64,000 nt of DNA, from contig NZ_JAUSRE010000001.1 in NCBI RefSeq assembly GCF_030811655.1, forward strand, positions 186,001 to 250,000, written 5' to 3'. Each line of letters starts with the position of its first letter. The first letter of the stretch is position 1. Below the pieces are notes generated by a model. The model made no database searches and was not told where the DNA came from. It saw nothing but the letters and a program-made list of their open reading frames with translations. The position numbers and the translations under genes were made by a program. Below are positions 43,255 through 50,727 of this stretch, piece by piece. Source of the stretch: Pseudarthrobacter enclensis (lineage in GTDB: Bacteria > Actinomycetota > Actinomycetes > Actinomycetales > Micrococcaceae).

Positions 43255-43538
43255 AAACGTACCTGCACATCGACTGGACCAGCTGTGACGGCCGGGGCCT
43301 GTGCACCGAACTGCTTCCCGGCGTGCTGGACCGGGACGACTGGGGTTACCCGGTGGCCCGCGGGAAAGCCGGCCGCGAACGGACGGACGTTCCGCTGCGG
43401 GACGCGGACCGTGAAGCGGCGGAAGAAGCCGTCTTCCTTTGCCCCAAGCTGGCCCTCAGCCTGCAGCAGCGGGCGGCTCAGGAACCGGCCCCGCGGACAC
43501 CCGGCGGGGGAGCCCGGGACACCGGCACCCGGCACTGA
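43251..43538 (+). CDS. Ferredoxin, probably [3Fe-4S] type
   Basis: 95 residues, ATG 43251 overlapping the previous TGA by 4 bp. Cluster ligands Cys12 and Cys18 in SCDGRGLCTELLPGVL and Cys64 in FLCPKLAL follow the C-x5-C...C-P layout of single-cluster actinobacterial ferredoxins, where the missing second Cys of a 4Fe motif gives a 3Fe-4S center. Acidic like other electron carriers. As the last gene of the redox operon it likely shuttles electrons between the NuoF-like subunit and the heme protein or an outside partner. Its Pro/Gly-rich tail is dispensable-looking. Confidence 0.88.
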   Translation: MKTYLHIDWTSCDGRGLCTELLPGVLDRDDWGYPVARGKAGRERTDVPLRDADREAAEEAVFLCPKLALSLQQRAAQEPAPRTPGGGARDTGTRH

Positions 43539-43553
43539 CACTAGGATTGCTGT

Positions 43554-45497
43554 GTGGCTGGGCTGATAAAACGTGAAGATATCGACGAAGTACGCCAGCG
43601 CACGGACATCAAGGAAGTGGTGGACGGCTACGTCACGCTTAGGGGCGCCGGGCTGGGAACCTTCAAGGGTCTGTGCCCCTTCCACGACGAGCGCTCGCCA
43701 TCCTTCACCGTCCGTCCCCAGGTGGGCCGCTACCACTGCTTCGGCTGCGGCGAGGACGGCGACGTCATCGCCTTCGTCCAGAAGCAGGACCACAGCTCCT
43801 TCCAGGAAGCCGTGGAAAAGCTGGCCGCCCGGATCGGCTACGAGCTCCGCTACGAGGACGGCGGAACGGGTCCCAACCGCGAGGAAGTGGGCCGTCGGCA
43901 GCGGCTCCTGGACGCGCACAAGATCGCCGGCGAATTCTTCCGCGCCCAACTGCTTACTCCCGGCGCCGCCGAGGCGCGCAACTTCCTGTTCGGCAGGGGC
44001 TTTGACCGGGCGGCGGCGGAGCATTTCGGCTGCGGCTACGCGCCACAGGGGTGGGACGCGCTCCTGAAGCACCTTCGCGGCCGCGGCTTCACCGATGCCG
44101 AACTCAAGCTCACCGGCATGTTCAGCGAAGGCAACCGGGGCATCTATGACCGCTTCCGGGGGCGCCTCATCTGGCCCATCAGGGACATCGCCGGCGACAC
44201 CATTGGCTTCGGCGCCCGCAGGCTCTACGAGGATGACCAGGGCCCCAAGTACCTCAACACCCCCGAAACAACGCTCTACAAGAAGTCCCAGGTCCTCTAT
44301 GGCATCGACCTGGCAAAGCGCAGCATCGCCAAGGACCGCCAACTCGTGGTGGTGGAGGGGTACACCGACGTGATGGCGTGCCACCTGGCAGGAATTACGA
44401 CGGCGGTGGCCACCTGCGGCACCGCGTTCGGCACCGAGCACATCAAGATTGCCCGCCGGCTTCTGTCCGACGACGGCACCGGGGGAGAAGTGGTGTTCAC
44501 CTTCGACGGCGACGCGGCCGGCCAGAAGGCGGCTCTGCGGGCCTTCGAGGAGGACCAGCGCTTCACTGCACAGACCTATGTGGCCGTGGAACCTACTGGG
44601 GCCGACCCCTGCGACCTGCGGCTCAGCAGGGGTGACGAGGCAGTGCACGCCCTGATCCAGTCCCGCAGGCCGCTGTTCGAGTTCGCCATCCGCAGCACGC
44701 TGAAGCAGTTCAACCTGGACACCGTGGAAGGCCGGGTCCAGGGCCTGAAAGCGTCCGTCCCCGTGGTGGCCGCCATCCGCGACGCGTCCACCCGGACCGG
44801 CTACTGCCAGGCGCTCACGGGGTGGCTGGGTATGCCGGACCCCAACGAGGTCCTGCGCCTGGTCAACGCGGAAGTGAAGAACGCCGCGAAACGAGGTGAG
44901 CCGGGCAGGTCCCCGGCTCCAGGGCAGCAGCAGCCGGGAGGGTCCTCCCGCCCTGCTCCCGCCCAGCCAGGCGGTCCCGGCGTAGCTGCCGGGCCGTCGT
45001 CGGGCGCTGTCCCTTCCTTCAACCGCCCCGACCCGCGCGACCCCGTGGCCTCCATGGAGCGCCAGGCGCTGGAGGTGGCGCTGCAGCAGCCGGCCCTGCT
45101 CGGCGGCGGGGTGTGGGACAGGTTTGCTGCCGCGCGGTTTGCCACTCCCGCCTTCCAGGCCGTCCACGACGCGATGCGGGCCAGCGGTGCAGGACTGACA
45201 GGCGATCCAGTGCGGTGGGTGGAGCAGGTGATGCATGAGGTCCCGGAGCCGCTCCGGCCGCTGGTCTCGGAGTTGGCAGTGGTTCCGCTGCCCGCCCACA
45301 CCGAGGAGGCGGTGCTGAAGTACTGCCGGGATATCCTGTCCCGGCTCTTCGAACTGCAGATCACCCGGGTCAAGGCGGACAAGATGGGCCAGCTGCAGAG
45401 GCTGGATGCGGCAGCTGACCCCGAGACCTACCAGCGGCTTAACCGTGAGCTGTTGATGCTGGAGATGGAACGCCGGGCGCTGAGGGCCGAGGCGTAG
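43554..45497 (+). CDS. dnaG: DNA primase
   Basis: 647 residues from GTG 43554. CHC2-type zinc ligands Cys41, His44, Cys62 and Cys65 (CPFHDERSPSF, YHCFGCGEDGD); the TOPRIM core has QLVVVEGYTDVMACHLAG with the catalytic Glu and VFTFDGDAAGQKAALRA with the DxD-like acid pair. A Pro/Gly/Gln-rich linker near residues 450-485 joins the C-terminal helicase-binding domain. TAGGAT 6 nt upstream of the GTG and no ribosome site suggest a leaderless mRNA, separate from the redox operon that ends 15 bp before. Confidence 0.97.
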   Translation: MAGLIKREDIDEVRQRTDIKEVVDGYVTLRGAGLGTFKGLCPFHDERSPSFTVRPQVGRYHCFGCGEDGDVIAFVQKQDHSSFQEAVEKLAARIGYELRYEDGGTGPNREEVGRRQRLLDAHKIAGEFFRAQLLTPGAAEARNFLFGRGFDRAAAEHFGCGYAPQGWDALLKHLRGRGFTDAELKLTGMFSEGNRGIYDRFRGRLIWPIRDIAGDTIGFGARRLYEDDQGPKYLNTPETTLYKKSQVLYGIDLAKRSIAKDRQLVVVEGYTDVMACHLAGITTAVATCGTAFGTEHIKIARRLLSDDGTGGEVVFTFDGDAAGQKAALRAFEEDQRFTAQTYVAVEPTGADPCDLRLSRGDEAVHALIQSRRPLFEFAIRSTLKQFNLDTVEGRVQGLKASVPVVAAIRDASTRTGYCQALTGWLGMPDPNEVLRLVNAEVKNAAKRGEPGRSPAPGQQQPGGSSRPAPAQPGGPGVAAGPSSGAVPSFNRPDPRDPVASMERQALEVALQQPALLGGGVWDRFAAARFATPAFQAVHDAMRASGAGLTGDPVRWVEQVMHEVPEPLRPLVSELAVVPLPAHTEEAVLKYCRDILSRLFELQITRVKADKMGQLQRLDAAADPETYQRLNRELLMLEMERRALRAEA

Positions 45498-45589
45498 CCC
45501 CGCCTGCCGCCCCCGCCGGGTGGGGGAGATCACTGCCACCCCGATTTCGTTTCCGCCGCAGGTGTTTGCTAGGCTGATACCCGCTTCAT

Positions 45590-45662
45590 TCCTCCTTAGC
45601 TCAATTGGCAGAGCATTCGACTGTTAATCGAAGGGTTGCTGGTTCAAGTCCAGCAGGAGGAG
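45590..45662 (+). tRNA. tRNA-Asn (GTT), copy 1
   Basis: 73 nt folding into a complete cloverleaf: acceptor TCCTCCT with AGGAGGA, D arm GCTC-GAGC, anticodon stem TTCGA-ctGTTaa-TCGAA, T arm CTGG-TTCAAGT-CCAG. Discriminator G; CCA is not encoded. Extended -10 TGC-TAGGCT at 45567-45575. Confidence 0.97.
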
Positions 45663-45669
45663 CTTCCAT

Positions 45670-45704
45670 CCCCGTTCCGGCCTCCGGAACGGGGATTTTT
45701 GTTT
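45670..45704 (+). terminator. Terminator of tRNA-Asn copy 1
   Basis: CCCCGTTCCGG (45670-45680) pairs with CCGGAACGGGG (45684-45694), loop CCT, followed by ATTTTTGTTT. Confidence 0.9.
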
Positions 45705-45785
45705 GCCCAATGGACCGTCTGGGCCCGGAATTCCGCCGATTTCCCTTCCGCCGGAAACCTTTGCTAATGTCATACCTGCTTCATT

Positions 45786-45858
45786 CCTCCTTAGCTCAAT
45801 TGGCAGAGCATTCGACTGTTAATCGAAGGGTTGCTGGTTCAAGTCCAGCAGGAGGAGC
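45786..45858 (+). tRNA. tRNA-Asn (GTT), copy 2
   Basis: Identical over all 73 nt to the copy at 45590-45662. Upstream bases are also similar (CCGATTTC, TTCCGCCG, TTTGCTA, ATACC, GCTTCAT), so promoter and gene were duplicated together, about 196 bp apart. Extended -10 TGC-TAATGT. Confidence 0.97.
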
Positions 45859-45871
45859 GCTACGAAAAAAC

Positions 45872-45909
45872 CCCGTTCCTCCAGCTGGAGGAACGGGGCT
45901 TTTTCTTTC
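45872..45909 (+). terminator. Terminator of tRNA-Asn copy 2
   Basis: CCCCGTTCCTCC (45872-45883) pairs with GGAGGAACGGGG (45888-45899) and is followed by CTTTTTCTTT. The outer stem matches that of copy 1. Confidence 0.92.
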
Positions 45910-45943
45910 CGCGGGGTGGGAAGCCTGGCTGTGGGGCGGTGGG

Positions 45944-46351
45944 TCAGACGAAGTCCATTTCCACCTGGAGGAACCTTTCGGCCTCGGCGATGGCTGCCTG
46001 GAAGGCCTCCGTCTCGGTGGGCGACTTCCGGGGCTCCCGGGGGTTCCATTCGTGCGGCGCCGAGTGGATCCTGACAAACCCGGAGTCCGGGGGAGCGTAG
46101 AAGATTCCGAACCGCTGCACGGGCCATTCGGGGGAGGTCTCCGGCGCCACCAGCAGGGCTGCTTTGAAGGCGGGATTGAACCATTGGGCGATGGGCCGGC
46201 GCCGGTCTTCCGTGAACAGCCCGGCGGCGTACAGGGCCGCTGACTGCTGTCCCGCCTGCGCACACAGGCGTTCCCACCACAGTGGCAGGATCCGGGCGTC
46301 GCACCGTTGCCATGTGGCCGGAAGTGGCGGTTGGTTCTGCCAGCTGGGCAC
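45944..46351 (-). CDS. Hypothetical protein, 135 residues
   Basis: Read from GTG 46351; TAAAAT lies 6 nt upstream, which suggests leaderless expression. The protein is soluble, Trp-rich (LPATWQRC, LPLWWERLC, PEWPVQRF) with a regular alternation toward the C-terminus (FQAAIAEAERFLQVEMDF). Codon use fits the neighbours and the two flanking genes are on the same strand or RNA, so it is probably real. I do not recognise a family and assign no function. Confidence 0.6.
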   Translation of the reverse strand: MPSWQNQPPLPATWQRCDARILPLWWERLCAQAGQQSAALYAAGLFTEDRRRPIAQWFNPAFKAALLVAPETSPEWPVQRFGIFYAPPDSGFVRIHSAPHEWNPREPRKSPTETEAFQAAIAEAERFLQVEMDFV

Positions 46352-46428
46352 GGGATTATTTTATCGCGGGAGGGGGCAGTAAGGCAGGGAAGGCTCCCCG
46401 GGCGGACAAAACCCTGCGGCCCGCATTC

Positions 46429-46623
46429 TCACCGGCGTTTCCCCGGCCCCCGGTTCCGCGGCCCCGGATTCACCCGGTAGAGGAGCGCGGCGCCGGCCAG
46501 CGTCCCCAGGATGATGCCCCAGGCGGGGTTGCCCACGGCGCGGCCGGCGAAATAGCCCACGACGGCGCCCAGCACCGCCCCGAGGAAAAGTCCCCTGCTG
46601 TTCCGGTGCGGTTTTCGGCTCAT
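46429..46623 (-). CDS. Small glycine-rich two-helix membrane protein
   Basis: 64 residues from ATG 46623 with AAGGAAGG upstream. After a basic N-terminus (MSRKPHRNSRG) come two hydrophobic segments, LFLGAVLGAVVGYFAGRAVG and AWGIILGTLAGAALLY, separated by a polar turn, and a basic tail. The GxxxG-like spacing resembles the glycine-zipper YMGG-type small membrane proteins. It follows the MFS gene by 52 bp on the same strand. Function unknown. Confidence 0.6.
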   Translation of the reverse strand: MSRKPHRNSRGLFLGAVLGAVVGYFAGRAVGNPAWGIILGTLAGAALLYRVNPGPRNRGPGKRR

Positions 46624-46675
46624 GGACGGCCTTCCTTGTGGAGCTCCGGGGTTGTGGCGGCAGCGGCGGGGCGAC

Positions 46676-47899
46676 TCAATGGATTGAGGGTACAGTGCGG
46701 GGACGGACCACCAGCCACAGTGCTCCAATAGCAGCCAGGATGCAGGCGGCCTGCACGGCGCCCATCGGGGCCGCGCTGGTGATGCCCAGCCACCCCACGA
46801 CGGGGGAGATCAGCCCGGCCATGAGGAACGTTGCCGCCCCAAGCAGTGATGCCGCTGTACCTGCCTGCGCTGCGTGGGCTGCCAGCGCCAGTACCTGGAC
46901 ACAGGGAAACATGAAGCCGGTGCCCATGATGTAGAACCACAGCGGCACCATGACGCCCCACAGGCCCAGGCCGGCCCGGTCGAACACCACTATCAGCAGG
47001 GCCATCAGGAACATCCAGGCCGTGGCCCCGGCAAGGATCCACTGCGGCGGGACGATCCTGATCAGCCGCGAACTCGTCTGCACGCCTGCCACGATGCCCA
47101 GGGAATTGATGCCAAAGAGCAGCCCGTACTGCTGCGCGGAAAAGCCGAACACGTCCTGGAAAAGGAAGGGCGACGCCGAGAGGTAGGTGAAGAGGCCGCC
47201 GAAGTTGAACCCGGCCACCATGAGCAGACCCACGAAGATCCGGTCGCTGAAGAGCGCTTTGTAGCGCTGCCCGGCAGTCATGCCGCTCTGCCCCCGCTTT
47301 TCCGGGGGAAGAGTCTCGCGCACCAGGAGGAGGGCCGCCGTGATCACCAGGGTCCCGTAGGTTGCCAGGAAGACGAAGATGCCTGGCCACGGCATCACCA
47401 GGAGCAGCTGGGAGCCGATGACGGGGGCCAGGATGGGCGCCAGTCCGTTGACCAGGGACATCCGCGAGAACATCCGCACCATGGCGTATCCGGAAAACAG
47501 GTCCCGCACCATGGCCATTGCCACCACGCCGCCGCCGGCGGCACCGACGCCCATGAGGACGCGGAAGATACCCAGCGTGGTGATGTCAGCGGACAGGGCG
47601 GCTCCCAGGGACGCAGTGATGTGCAGTGCCGTGGCCAGGATCAGGGGAACCCGGCGGCCGAACTTGTCGCTGAAGGGTCCCACCACCAGTTGCCCGAACG
47701 CAAAACCCACCGTGGTCCCTGCCAACGTCAGCTGGACCTGGGCCTCGGTCACCCCCAGGCTGGCCTCCAGGGCCGGGAAGGCGGGCAGGTACAGGTCGAT
47801 CGTGAACGGACCAAGGGCGGTCAGGGCGCCCAGGAGGAGGATATACAAAAGCTTCCGGCGGCGGCTCAGCAAGTCGCCCGGATTGGGGGGATTGGTCAC
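46676..47899 (-). CDS. Bcr/CflA-type multidrug efflux MFS transporter
   Basis: 407 residues from GTG 47899, 12 expected helices. The 2-3 loop VVGPFSDKFGRRVPLI, helix 1 LGALTALGPFTIDLYLPAFP and helix 5 GAAGGGVVAMAMVRDLF match the DHA1 Bcr/CflA group, which exports drugs and, in some cases, sulfur compounds. TAGGAT 8 nt upstream suggests a leaderless start. A longer in-frame N-terminus (ATG 47938) would be hydrophilic and unlike the family. Native substrate unknown. Confidence 0.86.
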   Translation of the reverse strand: MTNPPNPGDLLSRRRKLLYILLLGALTALGPFTIDLYLPAFPALEASLGVTEAQVQLTLAGTTVGFAFGQLVVGPFSDKFGRRVPLILATALHITASLGAALSADITTLGIFRVLMGVGAAGGGVVAMAMVRDLFSGYAMVRMFSRMSLVNGLAPILAPVIGSQLLLVMPWPGIFVFLATYGTLVITAALLLVRETLPPEKRGQSGMTAGQRYKALFSDRIFVGLLMVAGFNFGGLFTYLSASPFLFQDVFGFSAQQYGLLFGINSLGIVAGVQTSSRLIRIVPPQWILAGATAWMFLMALLIVVFDRAGLGLWGVMVPLWFYIMGTGFMFPCVQVLALAAHAAQAGTAASLLGAATFLMAGLISPVVGWLGITSAAPMGAVQAACILAAIGALWLVVRPRTVPSIH

Positions 47900-48075
47900 G
47901 AAGAACAATCCTAGGCCCGGCCGGAAGCGTTTTTGCATCGTTGTAGGCCGCGCCGCCCGGCAAGCCCCCAAGTTCGTCCTGAACTGAATGGTAGTTTGGG
48001 GGCGTGGACTGTGCGGCTGCACATTTCCGCAGCAACGGAAGCAGTATGGACCCATGAACCAGTAAGGCGGAACCG

Positions 48076-48927
48076 ATGAGCGGACGTCACAGCGGGCGCA
48101 CCAGCCCGGGATTGCGCATCACTGCGCTGCCCGGGACGGCAAGACTCCTTTTCCGGTTGGCCCCCCGCCAGCTCAACGACGAGATCGCCTTCGCCAAGAT
48201 CGAACTCAAACGCAAGGGCATCCAGGTGGGAGTGGCCGCGGCCTTCTTCGCCGTGGCGCTGCTCTTCCTGGCGCTCCTGGTGGTTGGACTGATCGTCGCA
48301 GCCATCATGGGCCTGGCCACCATCATGCCTGCCTGGCTGGCAGCGCTCCTGGTCTCCGCCGCGTTCCTCATCATCGCCCTCATCGGCGGACTGGTCGGCC
48401 TGGCAAGATTCAAGAAAGCCATGCCGCTGATGCCCGAGGAAACCATCCGCGGCATCAGGCACGACATCGGGGTGGCCCGCGAAGGTTCCGCCTTCAACCC
48501 GGCTGTCCTGGATCCGGACAGCCCGGAGGCCAAGGCGGCGAAGGCCGCAAAGGCCGAAGCGGCTGCCAAGGCCAAGGCCGAGAAGGAAGCCAAGGCTGCC
48601 CAGCAGAGCCAGGAGTTCCCGCACGCGTCCGAACCCGAGCTGGTGCGGCGCCTGAGCCAGCGGCGGCACCATCTCACCGAAGTCCGGGACGAGCTCGGCA
48701 CCGAACTGGACCTCAAGACGCAGGCCCGGTACCTGCTGGCGGCCGCCCAGGTCAAACTGCGGGAGAGCCAGGTCCTGGCCCGGCGCAGCGTTGATGCGGC
48801 AGGCCAAAGGCTCGCCGGGGTCTCCGGCTCGGCGGAGCTGTCGAAGCGCTGGAAGCCGCTCGCGGCCTTCGTGGCAGCGGGGACGGTTATGCTGGTCCTC
48901 CTCCGCAAGCTGTTCCGCTCCGCCTAG
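48076..48927 (+). CDS. Actinobacterial holin-X-like protein with DUF3618-like tail
   Basis: 283 residues. The first half has a short amphipathic start then two hydrophobic segments (VAAAFFAVALLFLALLVVGL and WLAALLVSAAFLIIALIGGL), the layout of the Phage_holin_3_6/holin-X family. A charged Ala/Lys-rich linker (about 150-178, coiled-coil prone) leads to a DUF3618-like domain (RRHHLTEVRDELGTELDLK) and a final membrane helix. In actinobacteria these two domains are usually separate adjacent genes; here they appear fused. Role unclear, likely envelope related, not a phage. Confidence 0.72.
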   Translation: MSGRHSGRTSPGLRITALPGTARLLFRLAPRQLNDEIAFAKIELKRKGIQVGVAAAFFAVALLFLALLVVGLIVAAIMGLATIMPAWLAALLVSAAFLIIALIGGLVGLARFKKAMPLMPEETIRGIRHDIGVAREGSAFNPAVLDPDSPEAKAAKAAKAEAAAKAKAEKEAKAAQQSQEFPHASEPELVRRLSQRRHHLTEVRDELGTELDLKTQARYLLAAAQVKLRESQVLARRSVDAAGQRLAGVSGSAELSKRWKPLAAFVAAGTVMLVLLRKLFRSA

Positions 48928-49084
48928 GCCCTGTTTTCCACGCGCAGCGTCCTGCCGAACCGGGCTACGGTAAAGAAGGCACGCTAAAAGAAACAGGGAT
49001 GCAGGGCGCAGGCAAACAGGGTCTCCGCGAACAATCCATCACCGACACACCGCGCTGCCGCGCCGCAGGAAGGAGAGGGGACGG

Positions 49085-49708
49085 GTGAAGTTCATTGGCG
49101 CAGGCGCCCGCCCCGGCCGCCCCCAGGTGGATCACGACCTCGTGTTCACCATCCCCAACCTGCTCACCGTGGTGCGGTTCATGGGTGTTCCGCTGTTCAT
49201 GTGGCTCGTCCTGGCCCAAAAGGAATACGGAGCCGGGGTGATCGTCCTCGCCGTCATGGCCGGGACGGACTGGATTGACGGCTACATTGCGCGCCGCTTC
49301 GACCAGGCCTCCAGGCTCGGCAGGGTCCTTGACCCCATCGCCGACCGGCTGGCCCTGCTGGCCGTGGCATGCACCCTGGTGATTGCCGGCGTCGTACATT
49401 GGCTCTACCTGGCCGCGCTGGTGGTGCCTGATGCTGTGTTGCTGGCCCTGACGCTCTCCTTCTTCCGTGGCCACCCTGACCTCCCCGTCAGCGTGGTGGG
49501 CAAGGTGCGGACGGGGCTGCTGCTCCTGGGCACCCCGCTTCTGGTCCTCTCCCGCCTGGATACCGGGGTTTCGGACCAGCTCTTCATTGCCGCCTGGGTG
49601 GTCCTTGGCCTCGGGCTGATCGGCCACTGGGTTGCCGCGTATAACTACTTCTGGGCCATCCTGCGAAAGGGCAGGGAATTGAAACAGCACGACGGCGGGA
49701 ACGGCTGA
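49085..49708 (+). CDS. CDP-alcohol phosphatidyltransferase family protein
   Basis: 207 residues, GTG 49085 with GGAAGGAGAGGGG upstream. The family signature D-G-x2-A-R-x8-G-x3-D-x3-D is complete: DWIDGYIARR followed by LGRVLDPIADR. About six membrane helices. It joins a CDP-diacylglycerol (or similar) to an alcohol such as glycerol-3-phosphate or inositol phosphate; the exact product is not readable. Its TGA overlaps the next ATG. Confidence 0.85.
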   Translation: MKFIGAGARPGRPQVDHDLVFTIPNLLTVVRFMGVPLFMWLVLAQKEYGAGVIVLAVMAGTDWIDGYIARRFDQASRLGRVLDPIADRLALLAVACTLVIAGVVHWLYLAALVVPDAVLLALTLSFFRGHPDLPVSVVGKVRTGLLLLGTPLLVLSRLDTGVSDQLFIAAWVVLGLGLIGHWVAAYNYFWAILRKGRELKQHDGGNG

Positions 49709-50616
49709 TGGTGTGGTTGGCCGTCGGCCTGGCGGTGCTCGGCGCCTTTTGCCTCGCCCTGGGTGCCCAGCGCCAGGGGAGCGCCGTCAAGGCCGACACC
49801 GGCGGCCTTGCCCTGAGTTCCAACGGCTTCCTCCGCCTGCTCCGCAATCCCCGGTGGATGTTCGGGCTCCTGCTGCTGTGCACGGGCATGGCCATGAATG
49901 CCGTAGCCCTGGTGTCCGCGCCGCTCACGGTGATCCAGCCCATCGGCGCCATCGCGCTGGTCATCACCACCGTCGTCAACGCCCGCGACCAGGACCTGAC
50001 CATTAACCGCGCCACCGCCGTCTCCATCGCCGCCTGCGTCACGGGATCGGCGCTCTTCGTCCTCCTGGCGGTCAACGTCACCCAGGAAAGCCACCATGTC
50101 AGTCCCGCGGACGAGCTCACCATAGTGCTGCTCCTGGCCCTGGCGGTCGGGCTCTTCGGCACGCTGGCCGTGACCTTCAGGCACCGCATGAACGCGTTCA
50201 TCTACATCCTTGGCGCAGGCATCCTGTTTGGCTTCGTGGCGGTCCTCACCAGGATCATCGGCAAGCACCTCCTGGATCCCAACGGCCTCTTCCTGCTGAA
50301 CGTGCAGTGGTACTCGGTGGTGGCTATCATCGCCGCCGGCGGCCTGGGTTCGTGGTTCGTCCAGAGCGCCTATTCCACCGGACCGCCGGACCTGGTCATC
50401 GCCGGGCTCACGGTGATCGACCCCATGGTGGGCATTGCCATCGGCGTCATCATCCTGGGCGAACTGCGTCCCGACGTCCATGCCGTGATGGCGATTGCGA
50501 TGGGAACCGCCGCCTGCCTTGCTATCGTTGGGGTTATCGCCCTTTCCCGGCACCACCCGGAGGTCACCAAGCGCAGGAAGGACGCGCGCAAGGCCGCCGG
50601 CAGGCCGTCCCACTAG
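49708..50616 (+). CDS. DMT-superfamily membrane protein (NIPA-like)
   Basis: 302 residues, about nine hydrophobic helices, starting in a TGATG overlap with the phosphatidyltransferase gene. Segments LALGAQRQGSAV, LVSAPLTVIQPIGAIALVIT and GLTVIDPMVGIAIGVIILGE resemble the DMT/NIPA magnesium-transporter-like group in actinobacteria. Transport or lipid-flipping roles are both conceivable given its neighbours; no substrate evidence. Ends with a basic tail. Confidence 0.72.
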   Translation: MVWLAVGLAVLGAFCLALGAQRQGSAVKADTGGLALSSNGFLRLLRNPRWMFGLLLLCTGMAMNAVALVSAPLTVIQPIGAIALVITTVVNARDQDLTINRATAVSIAACVTGSALFVLLAVNVTQESHHVSPADELTIVLLLALAVGLFGTLAVTFRHRMNAFIYILGAGILFGFVAVLTRIIGKHLLDPNGLFLLNVQWYSVVAIIAAGGLGSWFVQSAYSTGPPDLVIAGLTVIDPMVGIAIGVIILGELRPDVHAVMAIAMGTAACLAIVGVIALSRHHPEVTKRRKDARKAAGRPSH

Positions 50617-50727
50617 CCCATTCCCTTCACGACCCAGCAATCCCACGAGGCCCCGTGCCCCCGCGCCGCAGGCCAACCGTGCTGTCAGTTCCACGCTGCC
50701 CGCACCGTGACCATCAGGAGTACTCCC

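Noticed and set aside
42981..45539. An uninterrupted 852-residue reading frame antisense to the NuoF-like gene, ferredoxin and dnaG
   Set aside because: It overlaps three well-supported genes on the other strand, has no ribosome site or family motif, and is expected from GC-rich third positions.
45590..45858. Duplicate tRNA-Asn as possible phage or island attachment sites
   Set aside because: No integrase and no foreign genes lie between or beside the copies; each has its own promoter and terminator.
48076..48927. Holin-like protein as a sign of a prophage
   Set aside because: No lysin, capsid, terminase or integrase genes nearby; the holin-X family is chromosomal in actinobacteria.
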